Positions 53,875 to 63,174 of a stretch of 64,000 nt of DNA are shown here, piece after piece. The stretch is from Alcanivorax limicola. GTDB lineage: Bacteria; Pseudomonadota; Gammaproteobacteria; Pseudomonadales; Alcanivoracaceae. The position numbers were made by a program, and so were the translations under genes. Within the stretch, counting starts at the first letter, position 1. Every line of letters starts with the position of its first letter. The notes below the pieces were generated by a model. It searched no databases, was not told the DNA's origin, and saw only the letters and a program-made list of their open reading frames with translations. Location: NCBI RefSeq assembly GCF_019931215.1, contig NZ_JAIOUB010000001.1:124001-188000 (forward strand), written 5' to 3'.

Positions 53875-54759
53875 TCAGTGACGGACCCGGCGTGCCTGCA
53901 GTCGCTTGAGCAGACTGGACGTGTCCCAGCGGCCGCCGCCCATCTGCTGGATCTCCCGATAGAACTCGTTCACCAGTTCGGTCAGCGGCAATTCGCAGCC
54001 ATTATCTGCGGCCTCGCGCAGGCAGATATCCAGGTCCTTGCGCATCCAGTTGACGGCAAAGCCATGGTCATACTCACCCTTGATCATGGTGTCGTGGCGA
54101 TGCGTCATCTGCCAGGAGCCTGCTGCGCCCTGAGAGATGGCTTCGATGACCTGGTGTGGATCCAGGCCGGCGCTTTCCGCGAACGCCATACCTTCTGCCA
54201 GACCTTGCACCACACCGGCAACGCAGATCTGGTTGACCATTTTGGTGAGTTGGCCTGCGCCTGTGTCGCCCATCAGCTGCAAGGCTCTGGCGTAGCAGCG
54301 CAGCGCGGGGCTGGCCAGTTCGAAGTTTTCCCGGCTGCCGCCACACATGATTGTCAGGGTGCCATTCTCGGCGCCTTGCTGGCCACCGGACACGGGGGCA
54401 TCCAGCCAGTCGTTCCGGTTTGCCCGAGCCAGCGCGGCCAGTTCGCGCGTGACGTCAGCGGAGGCCGTCGTATGGTCCACCAGCAGGGCCCCCGGGTGCA
54501 TGCCGCAGAGCGCCCCGGCAGGCCCTTCTATGACACTGCGCAGGTCATCATCGTTGCCCACACAGGTGATGACCAGGTCGGCGCCGACGGCCGCTTCGGC
54601 CGGGGTGGAAACGAATATGCCGCCAAACCGGTCGACCCAGCGCTCGGCCTTTAACGTTGTCCGGTTATAGACGCAGACCGAGTGTCCGGCGCGTTGCAGA
54701 TGGCCCGCCATGGGATAGCCCATGACGCCCAGGCCAATGAAGCCGATATTCATGCTCAT
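53875..54759 (-). CDS. 3-hydroxyisobutyrate-dehydrogenase-family oxidoreductase
   Basis: A 294-residue beta-hydroxyacid dehydrogenase. Rossmann GFIGLGVMGYPMAGHL (6-21), DAPVSGGQQGAENGTLTIMCGG and the catalytic lysine TKMVNQ (Lys173, Asn176). It could be 3-hydroxyisobutyrate, tartronate-semialdehyde or a related acid dehydrogenase; substrate not resolved. GGAGC upstream of the ATG. It converges with the kinase gene. Confidence 0.88.
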   Translation of the reverse strand: MSMNIGFIGLGVMGYPMAGHLQRAGHSVCVYNRTTLKAERWVDRFGGIFVSTPAEAAVGADLVITCVGNDDDLRSVIEGPAGALCGMHPGALLVDHTTASADVTRELAALARANRNDWLDAPVSGGQQGAENGTLTIMCGGSRENFELASPALRCYARALQLMGDTGAGQLTKMVNQICVAGVVQGLAEGMAFAESAGLDPHQVIEAISQGAAGSWQMTHRHDTMIKGEYDHGFAVNWMRKDLDICLREAADNGCELPLTELVNEFYREIQQMGGGRWDTSSLLKRLQARRVRH

Positions 54760-54863
54760 TCGTGAGCTCCGTCAGATTGATACTGAATGCTTCAAGCTTC
54801 CGTGTTCGACGCAGGTGGCGCAAGTCCTGATGCCGCTGAGACGTCACGCCACGAATCGAAGAC

Positions 54864-54888
54864 GAAAAAAAACCGCCCGAAGGCGGTT
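54864..54888 (-). terminator. Terminator of gltA
   Basis: A 7-bp stem (54871-54877 with 54882-54888) followed on the minus strand by a T8 run (A run at 54865-54870). Canonical for the leftward citrate synthase. Confidence 0.9.
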
Positions 54889-54909
54889 TCTTTTCAGCGT
54901 GCGCAATGC

Positions 54910-56196
54910 TTACTTGCGCTGCGCGGGTGGCACGAAAGGTCGCTCGGTTGCGCCGGTGTAGAGCTGGCGCGGACGGCCGATCTTGTACGGGTTGGAGATC
55001 ATCTCGTTCCAGTGTGCGATCCAGCCTACGGTGCGGGACAGCGCGAAGATCACGGTAAACATGGAAGTCGGAATGCCAATGGCGCTCAGGATGATGCCCG
55101 AGTAGAAATCCACGTTCGGGAACAGTTTCTTTTCCTTGAAGTAAGGGTCGCTGAGGGCGATCTCTTCGAGCTTCAGGGCCAGTTCCAGTTTCGGATCGTT
55201 GACGCCCAGCTCCTTGAGGACTTCGTGGCAGGATTCGCGCATCACGCTGGCACGCGGATCGTAGTTCTTGTAAACCCGGTGACCAAAGCCCATCAGCTTG
55301 AACGGGTCCTGCTTGTCCTTGGCCTTGGCGATGTACTTCTCGATATTGGAAACGTCGCCAATCTCGTCCAGCATGTTCAGCACTGCTTCGTTGGCGCCGC
55401 CGTGAGCGGGGCCCCACAGGGCGGAGATGCCGGCCGCAATACAGGCAAACGGGTTGGCGCCCGAGGAGCCGGCCAGGCGTACGGTCGAGGTGGAGGCGTT
55501 CTGCTCGTGGTCCGCGTGCAGAATGAAGATGCGGTCCATGGCCTTGGCCAGGGTCGGGCTGATCTTCGATTCTTCGCACGGGGTGCCGAACATCATGTGC
55601 AGGAAGTTTTCCGAGTAGGTCAGGTCGTTGCGCGGATACATGAACGGCTGGCCTACCGCGTACTTGTAGCACATGGCGGCGATGGTCGGCATCTTGGCGA
55701 TCAGGCGCATGGCCGTGATCTCGCGATGTTGGGGATTCTTGATGTCGGTGGAGTCGTGATAGAAGGCAGACAGCGCGCCAACGACACCACACATGACGGC
55801 CATGGGGTGCGCGTCACGACGGAAACCGCGATAGAAGAACTGCAGCTGCTCATGCACCATGGTGTGATTCTTGATGGTGCTGACAAACTGTTCTTTCTCT
55901 TCTGCCGAGGGCAATTCGCCGTGCAGCAGCAGGAAACAGACTTCCAGATAATCCGACTGGCTGGCCAGCTCCTCGATGGAGTAGCCGCGGTGCAGCAGCT
56001 TGCCGACGTCGCCATCAATATAGGTGATCTTTGACTCGCAGGATGCGGTGGACGTAAAGCCCGGGTCAAAGGTAAACAGTTGGCTGCCAGTCAACGGGCT
56101 GACGTCAACAACGTCCTGTCCCAGGGATGGGGAGTATACCGACAGAGCGATATCCTCACGGCCGTCCACCTTGAGGATGGCTTTTTTCTCGGTCAT
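54910..56196 (-). CDS. gltA: Citrate synthase (type II)
   Basis: A 428-residue citrate synthase of the hexameric Gram-negative type. N-terminal beta domain; catalytic region with [56 protein letters not shown] (His) and [13 protein letters not shown] (Asp/His set). Condenses acetyl-CoA with oxaloacetate. GGAGA precedes the ATG. Divergent from sdhC; own promoter and terminator. Confidence 0.97.
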   Translation of the reverse strand: MTEKKAILKVDGREDIALSVYSPSLGQDVVDVSPLTGSQLFTFDPGFTSTASCESKITYIDGDVGKLLHRGYSIEELASQSDYLEVCFLLLHGELPSAEEKEQFVSTIKNHTMVHEQLQFFYRGFRRDAHPMAVMCGVVGALSAFYHDSTDIKNPQHREITAMRLIAKMPTIAAMCYKYAVGQPFMYPRNDLTYSENFLHMMFGTPCEESKISPTLAKAMDRIFILHADHEQNASTSTVRLAGSSGANPFACIAAGISALWGPAHGGANEAVLNMLDEIGDVSNIEKYIAKAKDKQDPFKLMGFGHRVYKNYDPRASVMRESCHEVLKELGVNDPKLELALKLEEIALSDPYFKEKKLFPNVDFYSGIILSAIGIPTSMFTVIFALSRTVGWIAHWNEMISNPYKIGRPRQLYTGATERPFVPPAQRK

Positions 56197-56716
56197 GGAA
56201 ATCTCCTACGCGGGGGCAATCAGGGGTGCCCACTTTCAGGGAATCGCGGGTCAGCGACCCGGGTTCCTTACTGTACGGCGCGGTGCAGAGCGGCGCTGCA
56301 CGTCAGGCGCGACGGACGTTAAGGTTTTGATCCCTCTTTGTCAACGCGCTTGAGCGCGCAGGGTGGGGGACCGGTGAGTCACAAATGCAAGAGTAAACAG
56401 GGTGTTACGCCCGGCGACCCAAAATAGAGCAGCGATATAATAAGCCTATCGTGCGCATGGGCAATTTATACTTTTGGCGATGAAGGTCTCAAGGCCTTTG
56501 AAAAACAGTGCCTTGGGGATATTGGTGCAGATATTGCGGTTTGTTTTCAGGCAGGGGCAGGGATATACTTCCGCCCCGTCGTGCACCGGCCCGCCCCGGA
56601 CGGTGCACATGAGCCCTGATATTTTCCCGGCGAGTCATCATAGACCCGCTTTGGATCCCGGGGTTCCGGACGTTCCCGACAACTGCTCCGACAAAATTGG
56701 AGCCCAGCTAATAGTG
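56197..56716. other. gltA/sdhC divergent intergenic region
   Basis: 520 bp. Holds the gltA promoter (minus strand), an inverted CGGGTC/GACCCG at 56247-56261 in the gltA leader, a palindromic CGCGCT-TG-AGCGCG at 56345-56358, a rightward -10-like TATAAT at 56436-56441 and another TATACT at 56574-56579 for which I see no good -35. No gene or RNA is recognised. Confidence 0.6.
56316..56344 (-). promoter_or_regulatory. gltA promoter
   Basis: Minus-strand TTGACA (56339-56344), 17-bp spacer, TAACGT (56316-56321). The -35 is perfect, the -10 poor; a nearby CGCGCT/AGCGCG palindrome overlaps the -35 side and may bind a regulator. Confidence 0.5.
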
Positions 56717-57100
56717 ATGGCTACCGTGAACGACAAGCGACCTGTAAATCTCGATCTCACCACCATCAAGTTTCCGCTCAGCGCCCTGACGTCTATCGCC
56801 CACAGGATTTCCGGTATTGCCTTGTTCGTGGCATTGCCGATTCTGCTGTGGTTGCTGGATCGCTCCCTGGCGTCGCCGGAAAGCTTTGCCGAAATGAAGA
56901 CATTGCTCGCTACACCGCTGGCCAAACTGGTGGTATGGGGCATCCTTGCTGCACTGCTGTATCACCTGACGGCGGGCATCAAGCACCTGATTATGGACAT
57001 GGGGATCGGCGAAACCCTGGAAGGCGGCCGTCGCGGCGCTTTCACGGTTGTTGTCGTATCTGTAGTACTGATTCTTCTGGCGGGAGTCTGGGTATGGTAA
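56717..57100 (+). CDS. sdhC: Succinate dehydrogenase cytochrome b556 subunit
   Basis: A 127-residue membrane anchor with three helices; RPVNLDLTTIKFPLSALTSIAHRISGIALF at the start and YHLTAGIKHLIMDMG with the heme/quinone-site His. ATG 56717 fits the family; GGAG is 14 bp away. The open frame extends upstream without likely coding value. Overlaps sdhD by 7 bp. Confidence 0.93.
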   Translation: MATVNDKRPVNLDLTTIKFPLSALTSIAHRISGIALFVALPILLWLLDRSLASPESFAEMKTLLATPLAKLVVWGILAALLYHLTAGIKHLIMDMGIGETLEGGRRGAFTVVVVSVVLILLAGVWVW

Positions 57101-57465
57101 CCAGCGTTACAAGCCTGGGCCGTAATGGCCTGTCCGACTGGCTGGTACAACGTGTCAGCGCGTATCTGCTGGCGATTTATGCAATCGGCCTGATGGCTTA
57201 TCTGTTGTGCAATCCGGGCCTGGAGTATGCCGCCTGGCACGCACTGATGACATCAGTGCCGATGCAGATCATCAACACACTGGTCGTCTTTTCCATTGCC
57301 TCCCACGCATGGGTAGGCCTCTGGACCGTGACCACGGACTACCTCACCGGCACGCAGATGGGGAGCTCCGCTACGGGCATACGCCTGGTTGTCCAGACGC
57401 TGCTGGTATTGCTGATTCTGGTATATGTCCTCTGGGGCCTTGTGATGATCTGGGGAGGCGCGTAA
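57094..57465 (+). CDS. sdhD: Succinate dehydrogenase membrane anchor subunit
   Basis: A 123-residue three-helix anchor. The helix-2 SIASHAWVGLWTVTTDYL holds the heme-ligand His. GGGAG precedes ATG 57094. Together with SdhC it holds heme b and the quinone site of complex II. Confidence 0.93.
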   Translation: MVTSVTSLGRNGLSDWLVQRVSAYLLAIYAIGLMAYLLCNPGLEYAAWHALMTSVPMQIINTLVVFSIASHAWVGLWTVTTDYLTGTQMGSSATGIRLVVQTLLVLLILVYVLWGLVMIWGGA

Positions 57466-57468
57466 GTC

Positions 57469-59244
57469 ATGTCGATCAGAACCGTAACGTTTGATGCAGT
57501 AATCGTGGGCGGCGGCGGCGCGGGTATGCGCGCCTCGCTGCAGCTGGCACAGTCCGGCTTCAAGACCGCACTGATTTCCAAGGTGTTTCCGACCCGGTCA
57601 CACACCGTGTCCGCACAGGGCGGTATCACTTGCGCCATTGCCAGCTCGGACCCGAATGACGACTGGCGCTGGCATATGTATGACACCGTCAAGGGCTCTG
57701 ACTATATCGGTGACCAGGACGCGGTGGAGTATATGTGCTCCGTGGGCCCGGAAGCCGTGTTCGAGCTTGAGCACATGGGCTTGCCGTTCTCCCGTACCGA
57801 AGAAGGGCGCATCTATCAGCGTCCGTTCGGCGGGCAGTCGAAGAATTATGGTGAGGGCGGCCAGGCCGCGCGCACCTGTGCAGCGGCGGACCGTACCGGT
57901 CACGCGCTGCTGCATACGCTGTATCAGCAGAACGTCAAGCACAACACGCAGTTCTACAGCGAGTGGCTGGCGGTGGAGCTGGTGAAGAATGCCCAGGGCC
58001 AGGTGTGCGGCGTGATTGCGCTGTGTATCGAAACCGGCGAAGTGGTGTTCTTCAAGTCCAAGGCGACCGTATTCGCCACGGGTGGGGCGGGGCGGATCTA
58101 TGCGTCCACCACCAATGCGCTGATCAATACCGGTGACGGCATGGGCATGGCGCTGCGGGCCGGTGTGCCGGCGCAGGACATCGAAATGTGGCAGTTCCAC
58201 CCCACCGGCATTTATGGTGCGGGTACCCTGGTAACCGAGGGGTGCCGCGGTGAAGGCGGCTATCTGATCAACAAGGACGGCGAGCGCTTCATGGAGCGTT
58301 ATGCGCCCAATGCCAAGGATCTTGCCGGCCGCGACGTCGTGGCTCGCTCCATGATGATGGAGATCCTTGACGGTCGCGGCTGTGGTCCCAACGGTGACCA
58401 TGTGTTGCTGAAGCTGGACCATCTGGGCGAGGAAGTGCTGCACAGCCGCCTGCCGGGCATCTGTGAACTGTCCAAGACCTTTGCCCACGTTGATCCGGTC
58501 AAGGCGCCGGTGCCCGTGGTACCGACCTGTCACTACATGATGGGCGGCATTCCGGCCAACATTCACGGCCAGGCACTGCGTCTCAGTGCGGGCCATGACG
58601 GTGACGACCAGATCATTGACGGCTTGTTCGCTGTTGGCGAGGTAGCTTGCGTATCGGTACACGGTGCCAACCGCCTCGGCGGCAACTCGCTGCTGGATCT
58701 CGTGGTCTTCGGTCGCGCGGCCGGCCTGCACATCGAAGATGCGCTGCGCCAGGGTATGACCCAGGCCGAGCCGTCCACGGACGATATCGACCAGGCGATG
58801 GCGCGCATGCGCCGCTGGAACGAGTCGGACAAGGGCGACTCCGTGACCGATCTGCGCAAAGAGCTGCAGCAAACCATGCAGAACCACTTCGGTGTGTTCC
58901 GCAAAGGGGACCTGATGGCCGAGGGCGTGAAGAAGCTGGCGGATCTGCGCGAGCGTATTGCCGGTGCACACCTGACCGACAAGAGCAACGCCTTCAACAC
59001 CGCGCGCATCGAAGCGCTGGAGCTGGATAACCTGCTGGAAGTGGCCGAGGCTACGGCGATTGCCGCAGAAGGTCGCACCGAGAGCCGTGGCGCTCACTCG
59101 CGCTACGACTTCCCGGATCGGGATGATGAGAACTGGCTGTGCCACTCCATCTATGACCCGCTGACCAAGCAGCTCGGCAAACGGGCGGTGAACTTTGCGC
59201 CGAAGACTGTCGATACCTTCCAGCCGAAGGTTCGGACTTACTAA
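57469..59244 (+). CDS. sdhA: Succinate dehydrogenase flavoprotein subunit
   Basis: A 591-residue flavoprotein. GGGGAGM near residue 14 binds [12 protein letters not shown] holds the covalent-FAD His, and later [21 protein letters not shown] and the [19 protein letters not shown] catalytic blocks are intact. Oxidises succinate to fumarate. GGGAGG lies 8-13 bp upstream inside sdhD. Confidence 0.97.
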   Translation: MSIRTVTFDAVIVGGGGAGMRASLQLAQSGFKTALISKVFPTRSHTVSAQGGITCAIASSDPNDDWRWHMYDTVKGSDYIGDQDAVEYMCSVGPEAVFELEHMGLPFSRTEEGRIYQRPFGGQSKNYGEGGQAARTCAAADRTGHALLHTLYQQNVKHNTQFYSEWLAVELVKNAQGQVCGVIALCIETGEVVFFKSKATVFATGGAGRIYASTTNALINTGDGMGMALRAGVPAQDIEMWQFHPTGIYGAGTLVTEGCRGEGGYLINKDGERFMERYAPNAKDLAGRDVVARSMMMEILDGRGCGPNGDHVLLKLDHLGEEVLHSRLPGICELSKTFAHVDPVKAPVPVVPTCHYMMGGIPANIHGQALRLSAGHDGDDQIIDGLFAVGEVACVSVHGANRLGGNSLLDLVVFGRAAGLHIEDALRQGMTQAEPSTDDIDQAMARMRRWNESDKGDSVTDLRKELQQTMQNHFGVFRKGDLMAEGVKKLADLRERIAGAHLTDKSNAFNTARIEALELDNLLEVAEATAIAAEGRTESRGAHSRYDFPDRDDENWLCHSIYDPLTKQLGKRAVNFAPKTVDTFQPKVRTY

Positions 59245-59259
59245 CGGAGACTCGGGATC

Positions 59260-59976
59260 ATGAAAGTCAGTATCTATCGATACAATCCGGAAACCGACCG
59301 CGAGCCCTGGATGCAGGACTACGAAGTCGACACCGGGGGCAAGGACCTGATGGTGCTGGACGTTCTGGCCCTGATCAAGGACCGGGACTCCAGCCTGACC
59401 TACCGTCGTTCCTGCCGTGAAGGGGTCTGTGGCTCCGACGGCATGAACATCAACGGCAAGAATGGTCTGGCCTGCATCACGCCTCTCTCGGAAGTGGCGC
59501 CGGGCGTGCTGGAAGGCAAGAAGCCGCTGGTCGTGCGGCCGTTGCCCGGCCTGCCGGTGATTCGTGATCTGGCCGTAGACATGACCATGTTCTACAACCA
59601 GTACGAGAAGGTGAAGCCCTACCTGATCAACGAGACACCTGCGCCGGCCATCGAGCGACTGCAGACACCGGAGGACCGGGCCAAGATCGACGGCCTCTAC
59701 GAGTGCATCCTGTGCGCCTGCTGCTCCACCAGCTGCCCGTCGTTCTGGTGGAACCCGGAGAAGTTCCTGGGTCCGGCAGCGCTGTTGCAGTCCTACCGTT
59801 TCCTGGCGGACAGCCGTGACCAGGCTACCACGGAGCGGCTCGGGCACCTGGACGACCCGTTCTCCCTGTTCCGCTGCCGGGGCATCATGAACTGTGTCAG
59901 CGTGTGTCCGAAAGGGCTGAATCCGACCAAGGCAATTGGCCACATCCGCTCCATGCTCCTCGAGCGCGCGGTGTAG
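59260..59976 (+). CDS. sdhB: Succinate dehydrogenase iron-sulfur subunit
   Basis: A 238-residue protein with ligands for [2Fe-2S] (SCREGVCGSDGMNINGKNGLAC), [4Fe-4S] (CILCACCSTSCP) and [3Fe-4S] (CRGIMNCVSVCPKGLNP). Passes electrons from SdhA to the anchors. CGGAGA upstream. A strong terminator ends the sdh unit. Confidence 0.97.
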   Translation: MKVSIYRYNPETDREPWMQDYEVDTGGKDLMVLDVLALIKDRDSSLTYRRSCREGVCGSDGMNINGKNGLACITPLSEVAPGVLEGKKPLVVRPLPGLPVIRDLAVDMTMFYNQYEKVKPYLINETPAPAIERLQTPEDRAKIDGLYECILCACCSTSCPSFWWNPEKFLGPAALLQSYRFLADSRDQATTERLGHLDDPFSLFRCRGIMNCVSVCPKGLNPTKAIGHIRSMLLERAV

Positions 59977-60303
59977 TCGGGATAGCCCGGATAGCTGAGC
60001 AATACGAAAAAAGCGGCCGACAGGCCGCTTTTTTTGCTTCAGGGCAATTCAGCCCGCATCATCTATAGACCAAAGTCCATGGGAAACGGCCATTTTTTGC
60101 CTTTTGCGTCTAACAATAAGGCGTGAAACTCGCTACACTTGTTGCAGGTCGGGGCCACCCCCCACCAACACACATAATGTATCGGTAGAGTCGGCGCTCA
60201 CAAAGCGCCGGTTCTGTAATTTACACGCGGGAAACGGGCGATCCCCCTGCGCAGTATCTGGCCTCAGGGGGCCTGTCCCTTCTTCCGAGAAGGAACGGAC
60301 ACG
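59977..60303 (+). other. sdhB-sucA intergenic region with sucA leader structure
   Basis: 327 bp. After the sdhB terminator it holds a 7-bp hairpin (60192-60198 with 60204-60210) and a CCCCCTG/CAGGGGG inverted pair (60243-60249 with 60265-60271). No confident promoter hexamers. The SD AGAAGGAA is just before the ATG. Possibly a regulated leader. Confidence 0.5.
60007..60036 (+). terminator. Terminator of the sdh operon
   Basis: An 8-bp stem (60011-60018 with 60023-60030, loop GACA) followed by a T7 run. Canonical; sucA therefore needs its own promoter or readthrough. Confidence 0.93.
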
Positions 60304-63141
60304 ATGCAAGACAGTTTCATGCAGCGCCAGTGGGCATCCTCCCACATCGGGGGCAGCAATGCCGCCTATGTTGATGAACTGTACGAATCCTATCTGACTG
60401 ATCCCAACGCTGTGCCGGAAGACTGGCGCGCCTATTTCGAAAAGCTCCCCAGCGTCGAAGGCAATGTGGAATCCGATCTTCCCCACGGCGCCGTACGCGA
60501 ATACTTCCTCCTGCAAGCCAAGAACCGCTCCCGAGTGCAGAAATTCGGCGCCGGTGCTGTCAGCACCGAGCACGAACGACGCCAGGTGCGGGTGTTGCAT
60601 CTGATTGCGGCCTACCGCAACCGGGGGCATCAGGTGGCGAGCCTGGACCCGCTGGGTCTGATGGAGCGCGAGGATGTTGCGGACCTGGAGCTGGCGCATC
60701 ATGGCTTGAGTCAGGCAGATCTGGATACCGTATTTCAGACCGGCAACCTGTTTATTGGCAAACCCGAGGCGACGCTGCGAGAGATCGTCGACTGTTTGCG
60801 CGGTACTTACTGCTCCACCGTGGGCGCTGAGTACATGCACATCGTCAATACAGCGGAAAAACGCTGGTTGCAGCAGCGCCTGGAGAGCGTGCGCAGCCAT
60901 CCCCAGTACGGGGATGAAGTGCGCCGCCATATCTTCGAGCGGCTTTCCGCCGCTGAGGGGCTGGAGAAGTATCTCGGCAGCCGCTATCCCGGCACCAAGC
61001 GTTTTGGCCTTGAAGGCGGCGAATCACTGATTCCGCTGGTGGACGAGGTGATACAGCGGGCTGGCAGCTACGGCGTCAAGGAAATCGTCATTGGCATGGC
61101 CCACCGCGGCCGTCTCAACGTGCTGGTCAACACCCTCGGCAAGAGCCCGGCTGATCTGTTCGGTGAATTCGAGGGCAAGACATTCAACGAGCACGGCTCC
61201 GGCGACGTCAAATATCACCAGGGCTTTTCCTCCAACGTCCAGACGTCTGGCGGGGAAGTGCACCTGGCGATGGCCTTCAACCCGTCCCACCTGGAAATCG
61301 TATCCCCGGTGGTGGAAGGTTCTGTTCGTGCACGCCAGGAGCGCCGCAGCGATGGCGACGGCGATCAGGTCGTGCCATTGCTGCTGCACGGCGATGCGGC
61401 TTTCGCTGGCCAGGGCGTGGTCATGGAGACATTCCAGATGTCCCAGACCCGTGGCTTCAAGACGGGCGGCACTGTTCACGTGATCATCAATAATCAGGTG
61501 GGTTTCACGACCAGCCGGCGCGAAGACGCGCGCTCCACGGAATACTGCACCGATGTTGCCAAGATGGTTCAGGCGCCGATTTTCCATGTCAACGGCGATG
61601 ACCCCGAAGCGGTATTCTTTGTCACCCAGGTGGCCATGGATTACCGGATGCAGTTCAAGAAAGATGTCGTTATCGATCTGATCTGTTATCGCCGGCTCGG
61701 CCACAACGAAGCGGACGAACCTTCCGCGACGCAGCCGCTGATGTACAAGAAGATCAAGGCCGTGCCGACAACGCGCAGCATCTATGCTGAGCGGCTGATC
61801 AGTGCGGGCGTGATTTCCGAGGAAGAAAACGCCCGCATGGCGGAGGATTACCGCAACAACCTTGACCAGGGCAATCATGTGGTCAAGTCGCTGGTGCGTG
61901 AACCGAACAAGGCCCTGTTTGTCGACTGGTCGCCCTACATCGGCCACCAGGTGGTAGATGAGTGGGATACCGGCTTCAAGCTCAAGAAAATGCAGAGCCT
62001 GTCGACGCAGCTTGAAACACTGCCCGAGGGCTTTGTTCCCCAGCGGCAGGTCAAGAAGATATTGGAAGATCGCCGCAAGATGACGGCGGGTGCGTTGCCG
62101 ATCAACTGGGGCTATGCCGAGACCCTGGCTTACGCCACGTTGATTGATCAGGGCTTCCCCGTGAGGCTGACCGGTCAGGATTGTGGTCGCGGGACCTTCT
62201 CTCACCGCCATGCGGTGCTGCACAATCAGAAAAACGGCGAGCCGTATGTGCCGTTGCAGCACCTGTACGACGAGCAGCCGGCATTTGAAATCTACGACTC
62301 GCTGCTGTCAGAAGAGGCCGTGCTGGCATTCGAATACGGCTATGCAACGACAGCGCCCAAGTCCCTGGTCATCTGGGAGGCCCAGTTCGGTGATTTCGCC
62401 AATGGCGCCCAGGTGGTGATTGATCAGTTCATTTCATCCGGTGAAGCGAAATGGGCCCGTGTCTGCGGCCTGACGTTGCTGTTGCCGCACGGTTATGAAG
62501 GGCAGGGGCCTGAACATTCTTCTGCACGTCTCGAACGTTTCCTTCAATTGTGTGCCGAGCACAATATGCAGGTCTGCATGCCGACGACGCCTGCGCAGAT
62601 ATTCCATCTGCTGCGGCGTCAGGCCATCCGCCCGCTGCGCAAGCCGCTGATCGTGATGAGCCCGAAAAGCCTGCTGCGCCACAAGCGCGCTATTTCGTCA
62701 CTGGATGATCTGGCGGGCGGGCATTTTGAAACGGTGCTGGCCGAGGCGGAAGAGCTGAATGCAGACAAGGTGCAGCGCGCCATACTGTGTAGCGGCAAGG
62801 TGTACTACGACCTGCTGGAGAAGCGCGAGGCTGATGGTATTGATGATGTCGCCATCATTCGTGTGGAACAGCTTTACCCGTTCCCGGAAGAGCGCCTTTA
62901 CGAAGTGCTCTCCGCGTACAAGAAGCTGAAAACAGTGGTCTGGTGCCAGGAAGAGCCCATGAATCAGGGTGCCTGGTATTGCAGTCAGCACCATATGCGT
63001 AACGTGACAACACGGCTCAGCCGCAAGCTCAATCTGCATTATGCAGGGCGGGATTCGGCGGCAGCGCCGGCGGCCGGCCTGATGTCCCAGCATGTTGCCC
63101 AGCAACAGAAGCTGGTGCAGGACGCGTTCGAGATTGAGTAA
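60304..63141 (+). CDS. sucA: 2-oxoglutarate dehydrogenase E1 component
   Basis: A 945-residue thiamine-diphosphate-dependent E1. The N-terminal 2-oxogl_dehyd_N domain (MQRQWASSHIGGSNAAYVDELYESY), the DUF-type GMAHRGRLNVLVNTLGKSP, GDAAFAGQGVVMETFQMSQ and the HNEADEPSATQPLMYKKI blocks are present. It decarboxylates 2-oxoglutarate and passes succinyl to SucB. It is of the usual proteobacterial length. Confidence 0.97.
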   Translation: MQDSFMQRQWASSHIGGSNAAYVDELYESYLTDPNAVPEDWRAYFEKLPSVEGNVESDLPHGAVREYFLLQAKNRSRVQKFGAGAVSTEHERRQVRVLHLIAAYRNRGHQVASLDPLGLMEREDVADLELAHHGLSQADLDTVFQTGNLFIGKPEATLREIVDCLRGTYCSTVGAEYMHIVNTAEKRWLQQRLESVRSHPQYGDEVRRHIFERLSAAEGLEKYLGSRYPGTKRFGLEGGESLIPLVDEVIQRAGSYGVKEIVIGMAHRGRLNVLVNTLGKSPADLFGEFEGKTFNEHGSGDVKYHQGFSSNVQTSGGEVHLAMAFNPSHLEIVSPVVEGSVRARQERRSDGDGDQVVPLLLHGDAAFAGQGVVMETFQMSQTRGFKTGGTVHVIINNQVGFTTSRREDARSTEYCTDVAKMVQAPIFHVNGDDPEAVFFVTQVAMDYRMQFKKDVVIDLICYRRLGHNEADEPSATQPLMYKKIKAVPTTRSIYAERLISAGVISEEENARMAEDYRNNLDQGNHVVKSLVREPNKALFVDWSPYIGHQVVDEWDTGFKLKKMQSLSTQLETLPEGFVPQRQVKKILEDRRKMTAGALPINWGYAETLAYATLIDQGFPVRLTGQDCGRGTFSHRHAVLHNQKNGEPYVPLQHLYDEQPAFEIYDSLLSEEAVLAFEYGYATTAPKSLVIWEAQFGDFANGAQVVIDQFISSGEAKWARVCGLTLLLPHGYEGQGPEHSSARLERFLQLCAEHNMQVCMPTTPAQIFHLLRRQAIRPLRKPLIVMSPKSLLRHKRAISSLDDLAGGHFETVLAEAEELNADKVQRAILCSGKVYYDLLEKREADGIDDVAIIRVEQLYPFPEERLYEVLSAYKKLKTVVWCQEEPMNQGAWYCSQHHMRNVTTRLSRKLNLHYAGRDSAAAPAAGLMSQHVAQQQKLVQDAFEIE

Positions 63142-63174
63142 TTTCCAGAATTGAATCGGAATCAAGGGCATAAC

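Noticed and set aside
56474..56716. N-terminal extension of sdhC
   Set aside because: The in-frame upstream part is unlike SdhC, lacks an SD and would make the protein too long.
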